From NCBI RefSeq assembly GCF_050859025.1, contig NZ_CP138200.1, positions 4,092,001-4,156,000 on the forward strand: 64,000 bases of DNA, in the 5' to 3' direction. Below, one piece after another: positions 19,181 to 28,500 of this stretch (position 1 is the first letter of the stretch; every line of letters starts with the position of its first letter). The DNA comes from Wukongibacter sp050859025. GTDB lineage: Bacteria; Bacillota; Clostridia; Peptostreptococcales; Caminicellaceae. A model generated the notes under the pieces. The model did not search any database. It was not told the DNA's origin and was given only the letters and a program-made list of their open reading frames with translations. Made by a program: the position numbers and the translations under genes.

Positions 19181-20797
19181 TTATCTCATCATATTTATAG
19201 ATTCTACCAGCTTAGGTATAACTTGTTTTTTCCTCGAAACAATATCCCTTATAAACATACCTTGGTATGCATTCATTCCAAAGGCACTAGAAATAATGCT
19301 ATTGTTGTTACTTCTAAATAAAATATAGGACCCATTTTTCAATATATCTGTTATTAGTAAAAAAGTAATAAAATAGTCTTTATTTTCATGAATAGTATTT
19401 ATAAATTCTAAGAATTCATCCTTTCTATTTAGGACATCTTCTATGTCCAATGTAAACACTTGCCCTATTCCTATCTTATTTCCTTCAGCATTAAATTCTT
19501 TAAAATCCTTGTTAAATATCTCATCTATACTTTGTCCCTCCAAAGATGTCCCTGCTTTAAACATTTCCATAGCAAAGCTTTCTATATCTAAGTTCAAAAT
19601 AGCATTAAGTTCATTGACTGCTAATCTATCTACTTCAGTTGTTGTAGGAGACTTTAAGAAAAGGGTATCAGATATAATTCCTGAAATAAGCACCCCAGCA
19701 ATTTTCCTATTTATTTTAATGTTGTACTCTCTATACATTTGAAAAACTATTGTGCAGGTACTACCAACGGGGGTATTTCTAAAGCTTATTGGCGATAATG
19801 TAGAAATATCCCCTATTTTATGGTGGTCAATAATTTCTAGTATCTCAGCTTCGTTCAATCCTTCGGCACTTTGAGAGTATTCATTATGATCTACTAAAAT
19901 CACCTTTTTCCTTTTCGGTCTCAACAGATGTCTTCTACTAATAAATCCTAAGTATTTATTATCATCTGTGACAATAGGATAGTAGGAATGCTTATTATTT
20001 ATAAGCTCTTCCTTTACATCTTCTAGGTATTCTTTCTCGTTAAACTTCACTATATCTTTACTCATCATTATAGAGGAAACATAATTACATTGATTAATAA
20101 GCTTAGAAATTGTATATGTATCAGTACCCACCATTATTAGATTTACTTTATTGTCCTTTGATTTCTTTATATATTTCTCTGGTAATTTTTCCCCTCCCGT
20201 TATTATAAGTAATTTAACTTCACATTCTATTGCATAATCAATAATATCATATCGATCTCCAACTATGACTATACTATCCTTAGTTAGTATTTCATTTTGT
20301 GCTAACGTACCTCTGTAATATGATATAATGTATATTCGTCCCTCTATCTCTGAGTCATTCTCTACTAATATCTCGCCCTCTATATCCTCAGCTATATTTC
20401 TCAAGCTGGTTTTTAGGTAATAGAAATCTCCTTTAATCAATCCCATAGCTATATCCTTCATTGTAACTACCCCTTGTAGTTTATTCTGTTCATCTACAAT
20501 TGGTAATGTTCTTATTTTGTTTTTCTCCATTAGCTTATAGGCATTTAGTATTGAATGATATGGGCTTATTCCCCTGATATCATCATAATCCAAGTCCTTA
20601 ATCTGGGTCTTTACATTATCTATAACATCAGGATAGTCCATCTTTAAATAATCTAATATGTATCTTGTTTCTTTATTTATATTTCCAAGTGCCCGTGGCA
20701 CCGTTTTATTACCCAATTCATTTTTTAAACCTGATAAAGCAATTGCGGACATTATTGAATCTGTATCTGGGTTTTTGTGACCAAAAATATAAACCAT
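19181..20797 (-). CDS. ppaC: CBS/DRTGG-regulated manganese-dependent inorganic pyrophosphatase
   Basis: 538-residue family II pyrophosphatase (DHH superfamily), which hydrolyses pyrophosphate with Mn or Co. The metal-site motif GHKNPDTDS is at residues 6-14. A regulatory insert of two CBS domains with a DRTGG domain between them follows (about 65-300), then the catalytic block IIDHHKIGD and the DHHA2 domain. CBS-PPases of this layout are known in clostridia and are inhibited or activated by adenine nucleotides and diadenosine polyphosphates; that is family knowledge. It shares direction with trmB. Confidence 0.95.
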   Translation of the reverse strand: MVYIFGHKNPDTDSIMSAIALSGLKNELGNKTVPRALGNINKETRYILDYLKMDYPDVIDNVKTQIKDLDYDDIRGISPYHSILNAYKLMEKNKIRTLPIVDEQNKLQGVVTMKDIAMGLIKGDFYYLKTSLRNIAEDIEGEILVENDSEIEGRIYIISYYRGTLAQNEILTKDSIVIVGDRYDIIDYAIECEVKLLIITGGEKLPEKYIKKSKDNKVNLIMVGTDTYTISKLINQCNYVSSIMMSKDIVKFNEKEYLEDVKEELINNKHSYYPIVTDDNKYLGFISRRHLLRPKRKKVILVDHNEYSQSAEGLNEAEILEIIDHHKIGDISTLSPISFRNTPVGSTCTIVFQMYREYNIKINRKIAGVLISGIISDTLFLKSPTTTEVDRLAVNELNAILNLDIESFAMEMFKAGTSLEGQSIDEIFNKDFKEFNAEGNKIGIGQVFTLDIEDVLNRKDEFLEFINTIHENKDYFITFLLITDILKNGSYILFRSNNNSIISSAFGMNAYQGMFIRDIVSRKKQVIPKLVESINMMR

Positions 20798-20920
20798 TAT
20801 ATTAATTCCTCCAAATAGTAAAATATGTGCTTAATTCATTATAATCATTAATATATTTCTATAAATAACATTTACTTGAATATCCCATTTATCTATGACA
20901 TAATGAAAATTGAGATTTTA

Positions 20921-21013
20921 TATAGGACACACTTATAAATCTATATTTCTAAATTTTGAATGACAAAATCTTTGGATATATTCAAAATTCAAAGGGTTTA
21001 TTGTGGCCTCTAT
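20921..21013. repeat. Family A palindromic element, copy A5 (diverged)
   Basis: About 93 bp from TATAGGACACACTTATAAAT to GGCCTCTATT. The arms AAATTTTGAAT and ATTCAAAATT pair with each other. The terminal bases differ from other copies. Together with B2 it makes up half of the 429-bp gap between ppaC and the Cys-rich gene. Confidence 0.6.
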
Positions 21014-21059
21014 TTTAAATATATTTTATCAAATTATACTGAAGTTTATTTACTTTATG

Positions 21060-21164
21060 TATAGATTAGAGTAATGACTTTAATCTACACATACCAAAAC
21101 CCACAAAAGTTCACAGTATTTATTCATATGCAAATTAGGTTTTAATGGTAACTTCTCCATAATA
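21060..21164. repeat. Family B palindromic element, copy B2 (degenerate)
   Basis: About 105 bp starting TATAGATTAGAGTAATGACT, with family-like ACTTTAATCTACACATACCA in the left arm and CAAATTAGGTTTTAATGG in the right. It has drifted far from the consensus and no longer ends cleanly. It lies 47 bp after A5. Confidence 0.45.
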
Positions 21165-21226
21165 GAAATTTATAACACATAGATAGATCAATATCAAGGA
21201 ATTTTTAATTAAAAAGGGGGATAAAT

Positions 21227-21634
21227 ATGCTAAAGGCCTTAATTGAAAGTGGATTTGGAAATGATCGAAAACTTAATTGTGCAGAAAAAATCCTATATGG
21301 TGCTAATGAAACCTACGATCTTGGACTAAGCTCGGATGCGTTAAAGCTTGCTGCAGGATTTGGTGGGGGAATGGCCGTTGAAGAAGCCTGCGGAGCCATA
21401 ACAGCTGCCGTTATGGTCTTGAGTAAGCTGTTTGTTGAGGATACCGCCCACAAAAGTAATAAGATTAAAAATTTAACTACAGAATTGTTATATTCATACG
21501 AAACTAAAATGGGTTCAATAATATGTAAACCTCTTAAAAAAAACCACCGTTCATTATTTAAGGGCTGTGATAAAGTTATTATTACAGCTGCTGAATGCCT
21601 TGATGAAATTGTAAAAAGAGAATTGAATTTATAA
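21227..21634 (+). CDS. C_GCAxxG_C_C family putative redox protein
   Basis: 135-residue cytoplasmic protein of the C_GCAxxG_C_C family, small proteins thought to be redox-active or metal-binding. Cysteines are at 18, 55, 100, 114 and 124. The GGGMAVEEACGAITAA stretch holds the central motif, and CDKVIITAAECLDEIV closes it. The biochemical role is not established. AAAGGGGG lies 7 nt before the ATG. Transcribed alone on the plus strand, with a shared terminator between it and the convergent TauE/SafE gene. Confidence 0.85.
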   Translation: MLKALIESGFGNDRKLNCAEKILYGANETYDLGLSSDALKLAAGFGGGMAVEEACGAITAAVMVLSKLFVEDTAHKSNKIKNLTTELLYSYETKMGSIICKPLKKNHRSLFKGCDKVIITAAECLDEIVKRELNL

Positions 21635-21714
21635 GGGGCTATATCACAAAAATATCCCATTAGTCTAACCCTAGAGATGTCTAGGAATGAAGTTCAAGCA
21701 TTTAAAATTTAGGT

Positions 21715-21747
21715 GGTGGAGTTATTTATACTTGCCTAAGCTCCACC
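21715..21747. terminator. Hairpin between convergent genes
   Basis: GGTGGAG (21715-21721) and CTCCACC (21741-21747) form a 7-bp stem in the gap between the Cys-rich gene and the TauE/SafE gene. The T runs on both sides are weak, so it is a probable two-way terminator. Confidence 0.5.
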
Positions 21748-21783
21748 CCTTAAACTTTAGCTTGTAATTCACATACACCGCAT

Positions 21784-22521
21784 TTATCTTATACCAGAAA
21801 CTATCGACAATATTCCCATAAAAATCATCAAAACAGTGGTCAATTTCTTAAAGGTTTCTTCATTTATCTTATTTCCTAATTTTATTCCCATTAATACTCC
21901 AATAATTAGTGCTGGTAATAAGTACCCTGTAATTTTTAGAACCTCTACACCAATTAGATTTTTATATACAAAGGTTATTACTGTCATAATGTTTATAATC
22001 CAGAAGTAAGCCGTCAAAGTAGCTCTAAAATCTTGTTTTTCCACATCTTGATTAGCTAAGAATAGAATTACCGGTGGACCACTTAGACTAACGCTTCCAT
22101 TTAATAATCCACTCATAAATCCAACCGGAATATGGGCCATTTTTTCATTTCTAATTTTAAATTTATATCCAAAATAGAAGGTCAATGCTGATATGGTAAC
22201 TATAACTCCTACTATGATCTTTAAAAAGGCTTCATTCAGATTGATAAGTATATTAGTTCCTATTGGCGTGGCTATAACTGCTGAGACAATTAGCATAGAC
22301 ATTCTCTTTATTTTCACGTGTTCTCTTATTTTGTAAAGAATTATTGAGTTCATTATAAGACTATATATTACTAACATGGGAACAATTATTTTTAATGGGA
22401 TAAATGCTCCTAAAATAGGTAGTGCCAACAGAGAAAATCCAAAACTTGTTGCTCCTTGTATTATTCCTGCACAAAGTATTACCATAAATCCTATAATTAT
22501 TATTGCTAACTGATTCTGCAT
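21784..22521 (-). CDS. TauE/SafE (TSUP) family membrane transporter
   Basis: 245-residue membrane protein with about eight hydrophobic helices and the two-fold repeat of the sulfite exporter TauE/SafE family. Marks are GIIQGATSFGFSLLALPIL in the first half and PVGFMSGLLNGSVSLSGPPVI in the second (the GxxxGxxGxxGP-type loop). Family members export sulfite, sulfoacetate or other organic anions; the substrate here is unknown. Monocistronic; repeat B3 lies upstream. GGAG lies just before the ATG. Confidence 0.88.
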   Translation of the reverse strand: MQNQLAIIIIGFMVILCAGIIQGATSFGFSLLALPILGAFIPLKIIVPMLVIYSLIMNSIILYKIREHVKIKRMSMLIVSAVIATPIGTNILINLNEAFLKIIVGVIVTISALTFYFGYKFKIRNEKMAHIPVGFMSGLLNGSVSLSGPPVILFLANQDVEKQDFRATLTAYFWIINIMTVITFVYKNLIGVEVLKITGYLLPALIIGVLMGIKLGNKINEETFKKLTTVLMIFMGILSIVSGIR

Positions 22522-22582
22522 ATTCTCCTCCAGTATGTATTAGTCTATTGACGAAATTTAATTCTCATACTGTATTATACAT

Positions 22583-22687
22583 TATAGAGCTTCAAGTGAA
22601 AACTTTAATTTATATCCATAAAAACTCTCTATAATCATCAGATATTTTGATATATATAAACTAAAGTTCTAATATCTTAACTCTATA
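22583..22687. repeat. Family B palindromic element, copy B3
   Basis: 105 bp, TATAGAGCTTCAAGTGAAAA to CTCTATA, with arms ACTTTAATTTATAT and ATATATAAACTAAAGT. It lies in the 400-bp gap between the divergent TauE/SafE and MFS genes. The rest of the gap shows no gene. Confidence 0.75.
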
Positions 22688-22928
22688 TACATAACGGAAT
22701 TTATTATAGTTATTTTGAACTTCAATAGATTCATAATCTACTATATGTTATAAAAAATGTAGAAAGATTAATTATTTTCTTCAAAATTTATTTTAGATAT
22801 TAATGTGTTGATCTATAATTGAAAATAAAATCCAAAATATACAAGTATTATTATTAATAAAATTCACTCTAACTAAAAAGAATAAAGGTTATATGAATTA
22901 TTTTTTTATTCTACTAGTGGAGGTTCAT

Positions 22929-24101
22929 ATGTCCAAAAAAGCAAAAATACTTTTGTTAATTAGTGGATTATTTACTCTTTCTATGGGATTATCTAATGTT
23001 TTTGTTAATATTTTTTTATGGAAAAAATCAAATGATTTTATAATAATAGCAAAGTATAACCTTATGCATTATATATTTCTGCCTGCTTCTTATATAGCGG
23101 CTGGATGGATATCTAAAAGAAAAAATGGTATATTGTCTCTTAGACTTGGTATAGGTTTTTTCATTCTATTTTTCATGTCAATTCTTTTATTAAAAAATGA
23201 CCTAGTTAAGTATATATATCCAATAGGCATTTTATATGGAATTGCTGCTGGGTTTTACTGGCTTGCCTTTCAAGTTCTAGCTTTTGATTTTACATCTCTT
23301 AATAATAGGGATACATTTAATGGCCTAAATGGTTGTATTTGTGGAGTCGCAAGTGCTATAGCTCCATTTACTGGAGCCTATATTATTGAAAAAAATCAAA
23401 ACAGCTTTGGTTATGTAATTGTATTTGCAATTTCTTTATCATTATTTGTAGTATTGATCCTCATAAGTTTAACCTTGCATTCAGAACATTATGGAGATAA
23501 GCTTAATTTCAAAACAATATTTAGTAAAAATGGATTTGAATGGAGCAATTATATAAAAAGTACAACGGCTTGGGGACTAAGGGATGTTGTAATACTATTC
23601 CTAATCAGCATTCTTGTATATAAAACTACTGGAAGTGAGATGGCTCTTGGAAAGCTATCAATGATTGCCTACTTAATATCCTCTGGAGCATATGTATTAG
23701 AACAAAGGCTCATTAAGCCAAAAAGACGTGTATTCTCTATGGGCTTGGGATCTATTTTAATGTTTATAGCAGTATTTGGGCTTTTTACAAAGATAAGTTA
23801 TACTACTCTAGTGATATATATGATATTAGACGCAATCTTTTTACCATTTTTTATCGTTCCCGTATCCTCAGCTTCATTTAACATTTTAAGTAGAAGTCAT
23901 GAGGAAAAAATGCGAACTGAATATATGATTAACAGAGAATTTGCCTTAAATATAGGCAGAATAGTAAGTACTAGTCTCTTAATCATCATTTTAACTTTTG
24001 TTAAAAACAAAAGAGTACTTAATTATTTCTTACTCTTTATAGGAAGCTCCCAATTGATTTCACTATACTTTTTAAAGAAAATAAAAACATGGGGAGAATA
24101 G
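22929..24101 (+). CDS. MFS family transporter
   Basis: 390-residue integral membrane protein of the major facilitator type with about twelve helices. It opens MSKKAKILLLISGLFTLSMG and has a GILYGIAAGFYWLAFQVLAFD stretch in the first half. No close subfamily is recognised; the shape resembles uncharacterised Firmicutes YxaM/YqgE-like carriers. The start is the ATG at 22929, since GGAGG is 5 nt before it. An upstream ATG at 22893 would add twelve residues with a weaker site. A strong terminator follows within 20 nt. Confidence 0.82.
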   Translation: MSKKAKILLLISGLFTLSMGLSNVFVNIFLWKKSNDFIIIAKYNLMHYIFLPASYIAAGWISKRKNGILSLRLGIGFFILFFMSILLLKNDLVKYIYPIGILYGIAAGFYWLAFQVLAFDFTSLNNRDTFNGLNGCICGVASAIAPFTGAYIIEKNQNSFGYVIVFAISLSLFVVLILISLTLHSEHYGDKLNFKTIFSKNGFEWSNYIKSTTAWGLRDVVILFLISILVYKTTGSEMALGKLSMIAYLISSGAYVLEQRLIKPKRRVFSMGLGSILMFIAVFGLFTKISYTTLVIYMILDAIFLPFFIVPVSSASFNILSRSHEEKMRTEYMINREFALNIGRIVSTSLLIIILTFVKNKRVLNYFLLFIGSSQLISLYFLKKIKTWGE

Positions 24102-24115
24102 GAGTTACATATGGC

Positions 24116-24145
24116 AAAGGGGGTGTCTCAGAGACACCCCCTTTT
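24116..24145. terminator. Bidirectional terminator between MFS gene and gltD
   Basis: GGGGGTGTCTC (24119-24129) and GAGACACCCCC (24131-24141) make an 11-bp GC-rich stem, flanked by AA on one side and TTTT on the other. It serves the convergent MFS and gltD genes. Confidence 0.9.
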
Positions 24146-24157
24146 AATTTGTAATCA

Positions 24158-25579
24158 CTAATTGTTTTTAAGATATCTGTCAATAGCCACTGCTACCATT
24201 CTTCCCTCCGCAATAGCCTTACATACAAGAGATTGACCTGTTCTCATATCTCCTGCAGCAAAAACTCCAGAAGCACTCGTCATATATCTTTCATTTGTTT
24301 CTACATTTCCTCTTTGATCAACATCGACTCCAAAATTCTCTAACATATCTCCATGCTCTGGATGAAGAAACCCCATTGCAAAAAGAATAATATCTGCATC
24401 AATGCTAAATTCACTGCCTTCAATCTCTTCCATTCGTCTTCCCTTATCATCCTCAATCCAATTAAGCTTAACACAATGAATATTTTTAACTCTACCATTT
24501 TCTCCTGAGAAATATTTGGTCGCAATACTCCATTCCCTTACACCACCCTCCTCATGGGATGTATTTGTCCTAAGAATCATTGGCCAAGTAGGCCAAGGCA
24601 TCTTTTCTGTCCTTTTTTTCGGTGGTTTAGGCATTAACTCCAATTGATATACATTTTTAGCTCCTTGTCTAAGTGCAATCCCTAAACAATCCGCACCTGT
24701 ATCTCCTCCTCCAATAATCACTACATTTTTTTCAAATGTATCAATACGATTTTCTGGAGAAATCTCTTTCCCTTGATTAATTAAATTTTGTTGAACTAAA
24801 AAATCCATTGCAAAATGTATACCCTTTAGCTCTCTTCCCTTTACATCCAGATTTCTTGGGACAGTAGCTCCTCCAGCTAAACAAACAGCATCAAACTTAG
24901 ATTTTATTTCATGGGCTGAAATATCTTTTCCAACGTTAGTATTTACTCTAAATTTTATCCCTTCTTCCTTTAATTGTTCAATTCTTCTATGAAGAACCCA
25001 TTTTTCAAGCTTATAATCAGGAATACCTAGGGCTAAAACTCCACCAATATTCTCTGCCCTTTCAAACACCGTGACGTCATGACCATACCGATTTAATTCC
25101 TGTGCCGCAGCCAACCCAGTAGGCCCTGATCCTATCACTGCAATCCTTTGTTCGGTGCGGATCTTGGGAGGCAAGGCTTTAACCCATCCTTCTTTAAATC
25201 CCTTTTCTATAATACTAAGTTCAATCTCTCTGTTAGTAGTTGCCTCTTGATTTATTCCAAGTGTACATGAAGCTTCACATAGAGCAGGGCATAACCTTCC
25301 TGTAAATTCCGGAAAATTATTTGTGCTTTGTAAGATATCTAAGGCCTTTTTCCATTGTCCGTGGGAAACTAGATAGTTTAAGTCGGGTAATATATTTCCT
25401 AAGGGACAAGAATTATTGCAATAGGCAACTCCACAATCCATACAACGTGATGCTTGAGCTTTTATGTCTTCTTCACTTTGTGGAATATAAAATTCCTTAT
25501 GGTTCTTAATCCTATCCTGAACTGGAATTTTTTTTGCATTTTTTCTATCATATATTTTAAATCCTGCCTCTTTAACCAA
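24158..25579 (-). CDS. gltD: Glutamate synthase (NADPH) small subunit
   Basis: 473-residue beta subunit of bacterial glutamate synthase. It takes electrons from NAD(P)H through FAD and two 4Fe-4S clusters to the large subunit. The N-terminal cysteines CMDCGVAYCNNSCPLGN and RLCPALCEASC bind the clusters. The FAD site is VIGSGPTGLAAAQELNRYG, the NAD(P)H site is VVIIGGGDTGADCLG, and the closing SASGVFAAGDMRTGQSLV is the second FAD contact. Its start overlaps the end of gltB by 8 nt, so the two are translated together. Confidence 0.97.
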   Translation of the reverse strand: MVKEAGFKIYDRKNAKKIPVQDRIKNHKEFYIPQSEEDIKAQASRCMDCGVAYCNNSCPLGNILPDLNYLVSHGQWKKALDILQSTNNFPEFTGRLCPALCEASCTLGINQEATTNREIELSIIEKGFKEGWVKALPPKIRTEQRIAVIGSGPTGLAAAQELNRYGHDVTVFERAENIGGVLALGIPDYKLEKWVLHRRIEQLKEEGIKFRVNTNVGKDISAHEIKSKFDAVCLAGGATVPRNLDVKGRELKGIHFAMDFLVQQNLINQGKEISPENRIDTFEKNVVIIGGGDTGADCLGIALRQGAKNVYQLELMPKPPKKRTEKMPWPTWPMILRTNTSHEEGGVREWSIATKYFSGENGRVKNIHCVKLNWIEDDKGRRMEEIEGSEFSIDADIILFAMGFLHPEHGDMLENFGVDVDQRGNVETNERYMTSASGVFAAGDMRTGQSLVCKAIAEGRMVAVAIDRYLKNN

Positions 25580-28500
25580 TGTATCTCGCCTCCAAACTAT
25601 CGATATATATTTCTGTAGAGTCTTGCATAATCACCCTATACTTAGGGTTGATAACTCTAATAAATTTATCTTTATTAACTTCCCAATTATCAAGGATCTT
25701 TGTGGCCTTTTCACTTTGTGTATATATAACATGCTTCATAATTAATTTTCTCAAAAACTTATTGTCCTCTTCCTGCAATCCATCAATCTCAACCATTTCA
25801 AAATTACATTTAAGATTAAAGCTGTCATGTTCATCATATATATATACAATTCCTCCACTCATACCTGCTCCAAAATTTCTACCTGTTTCTCCAAGAATAA
25901 CAACCCGTCCATCGGTCATATACTCGCAGCCATGATCTCCTACACCTTCTACAACTGCAATAGCACCACTATTTCTCACAGCAAATCTTTCACCAACCTT
26001 GCCGCATATATAAGCTTCTCCTGAAGTTGCTCCATAAAGTAACGTATTTCCGGCAACAATATTTTCACTTGCTTCTAGAGTAGAACTTTCATGAGGGGCT
26101 ACAATAATTTTCCCACCAGACAATCCCTTACCTAGATAGTCGTTGGCATCTCCCTTAAGTCGTAATGTCACACCACTTACCAGAAATGCACCAAAGCTTT
26201 GACCAGCTGTACCTTCAAAGGTAAAATCAATTGTATCCTGAGGTAATCCTTTGCCGCCCCAAACCTCTGTTACTTTTCCAGAAAGCATAGCACCAACAGA
26301 TCGGTCAGTATTTTTTATATCGTAGCTGCTATTTATTTTCTCTCCAGTTTTTAATGCAGGATTAGCAATTTTTATGAGCTTTTTGTCAAGGACATCAGCT
26401 GTTTGATCTTTCTGTTCTATTGTTTTCCTTTGTCCAAATCTTCTAGGTAATTCTGGACTATAAAGAATTGAGCTCAGATCAAGATCCTTAGTTTTCCAAT
26501 GTCTGTTACTTTCATTAGTATGAAGTATATCTACTCTTCCAACCATTTCATCCATAGTTCTAATTCCTAGCTCACTCATAATTTCACGAACCTCCATTGC
26601 AATGAAACGGAAGAAATTAACTACATGCTCTGGTTTTCCTTTAAAATGCTTTCTTAGCTCTGGGTCTTGGGTGGCAACTCCCACAGGGCAAGTATTGTTG
26701 TGACATTTACGCATCATAATACATCCACATACTACTAAGGGGGCAGTTGCAAAACCAAATTCTTCTGCTCCCAGCAATGCCCCAACTACAACATCTCTAC
26801 CTGTTCTCATTTGTCCATCAACCTGTACAGCAATCCGGCTTCTCAGATTGTTTATCAACAGAGTTTGCTGTGTCTCTGCTAACCCTAATTCCCAAGGTAC
26901 ACCGGCAGTCTTTATTGATGTTAATGGAGAAGCACCAGTTCCTCCATCATGGCCACTAATTAGTACCATATCGGCACTTCCCTTAGCAACTCCAGCCGCA
27001 ACTGTTCCTACTCCTACTTCCGAAACAAGCTTTACACTAACCCGAGCCCTAGGATTTACATTCTTAAGGTCAAAGATTAATTGCTCTAAATCTTCTATTG
27101 AATATATATCATGATGGGGTGGAGGAGATATTAAGTCTATTCCCGGTAGAGAATGCCGTACCTTAGCTATTTCTCTTGTAACCTTATTTCCTGGCAAATG
27201 TCCTCCTTCACCGGGCTTTGCTCCCTGGGCTACCTTAATCTGAAGCTCGTCTGCATTAATTAGATAATTTGTAGTAACTCCAAATCTAGCGGCTGCAACC
27301 TGTTTTATTGCACTTCTTTTGTAATCTCCATTTTCAGTTTTTATATAACGCTGATCGTCTTCTCCACCTTCACCACAATTACTTTTCCCACCTATTCTGT
27401 TCATCGCTACTGCTAAGGTTTCATGAACTTCCTTGCTTAATGAACCAAATGACATTGCTCCTGTGGCAAAACGTTTAATTATAGATTCCACCGATTCTAC
27501 TTCATCTATAGGCACTGGAGTACCTTTTTTGAATTCTAGAAGACCTCTAATTGTCTTAAGCTTTTTAGATTGATCGTTAATCAGATTTGAATATTCTTTA
27601 AACAGATTATAGTCATTTGTTCTACAGGCTTGTTGTAGCTTTGATATTGTTTCAGGATTAAACATATGGGTTTCACTATTTTTTCTCCAATGTATCTGTC
27701 CTCCTATATCCAATTGTTGAGTTTTAACCTCAGTTTCAAAGGCTTTATTATGACGTATTAATATTTCCTTAGCTATTCCATTCATTTTAAGTCCTGATAA
27801 GCGGCATGGTGTACCACTAAAGTACTCATTTACCAAATCCTCAGCTATCCCAATGACTTCGAATATTTGCCCACCATTGAAACTTCTAAGGGTAGAAATA
27901 CCCATCTTCGATGTAATTTTTCTAATTCCATACCCTATTGAACGTACATAATTCATACTTGCTTTTTTAACGGTAATATCTTCAATATAGAGTCCATTTT
28001 TTACAAGATTATTTATTGATTCAAGCGCAATATAAGGATATATTGCTGTTGCACCATATCCAAGAAGCAGTGCCATATGAAATGGATCCCTTGCCTCTCC
28101 TGTCTCAACAATAATATCAACCTTTGTTCTTAGCTTTCTTTGAATCAGATGATTGTGGACAGTGCTTACGGCTAAAAGACTTGGTATTGGTGCTCTATAT
28201 CTATCCACACCTCTGTCACTTAGTATAATGATTCTATAGCCATGTGTAATGCTTTCCTCAACCCTTTTCTTCAACGCTTCAAGAGAATTATAAAGCCCTC
28301 TTTCATATTGATCAGATTCAAAAATTATTGGTATTGTTATACTTCTAAGGGTATCAACGTTTATACTTTTTATTTTTTCAATCTTTTCACTATATAGAAT
28401 CGGCTGCTCAAGTTCAATAAACTTATTCGGCTTCTTTTCATTTATTTTCTTTAAAATGTTTCCGCTCCGTCCAAGATACTGATTTAAGGACATTACTTTT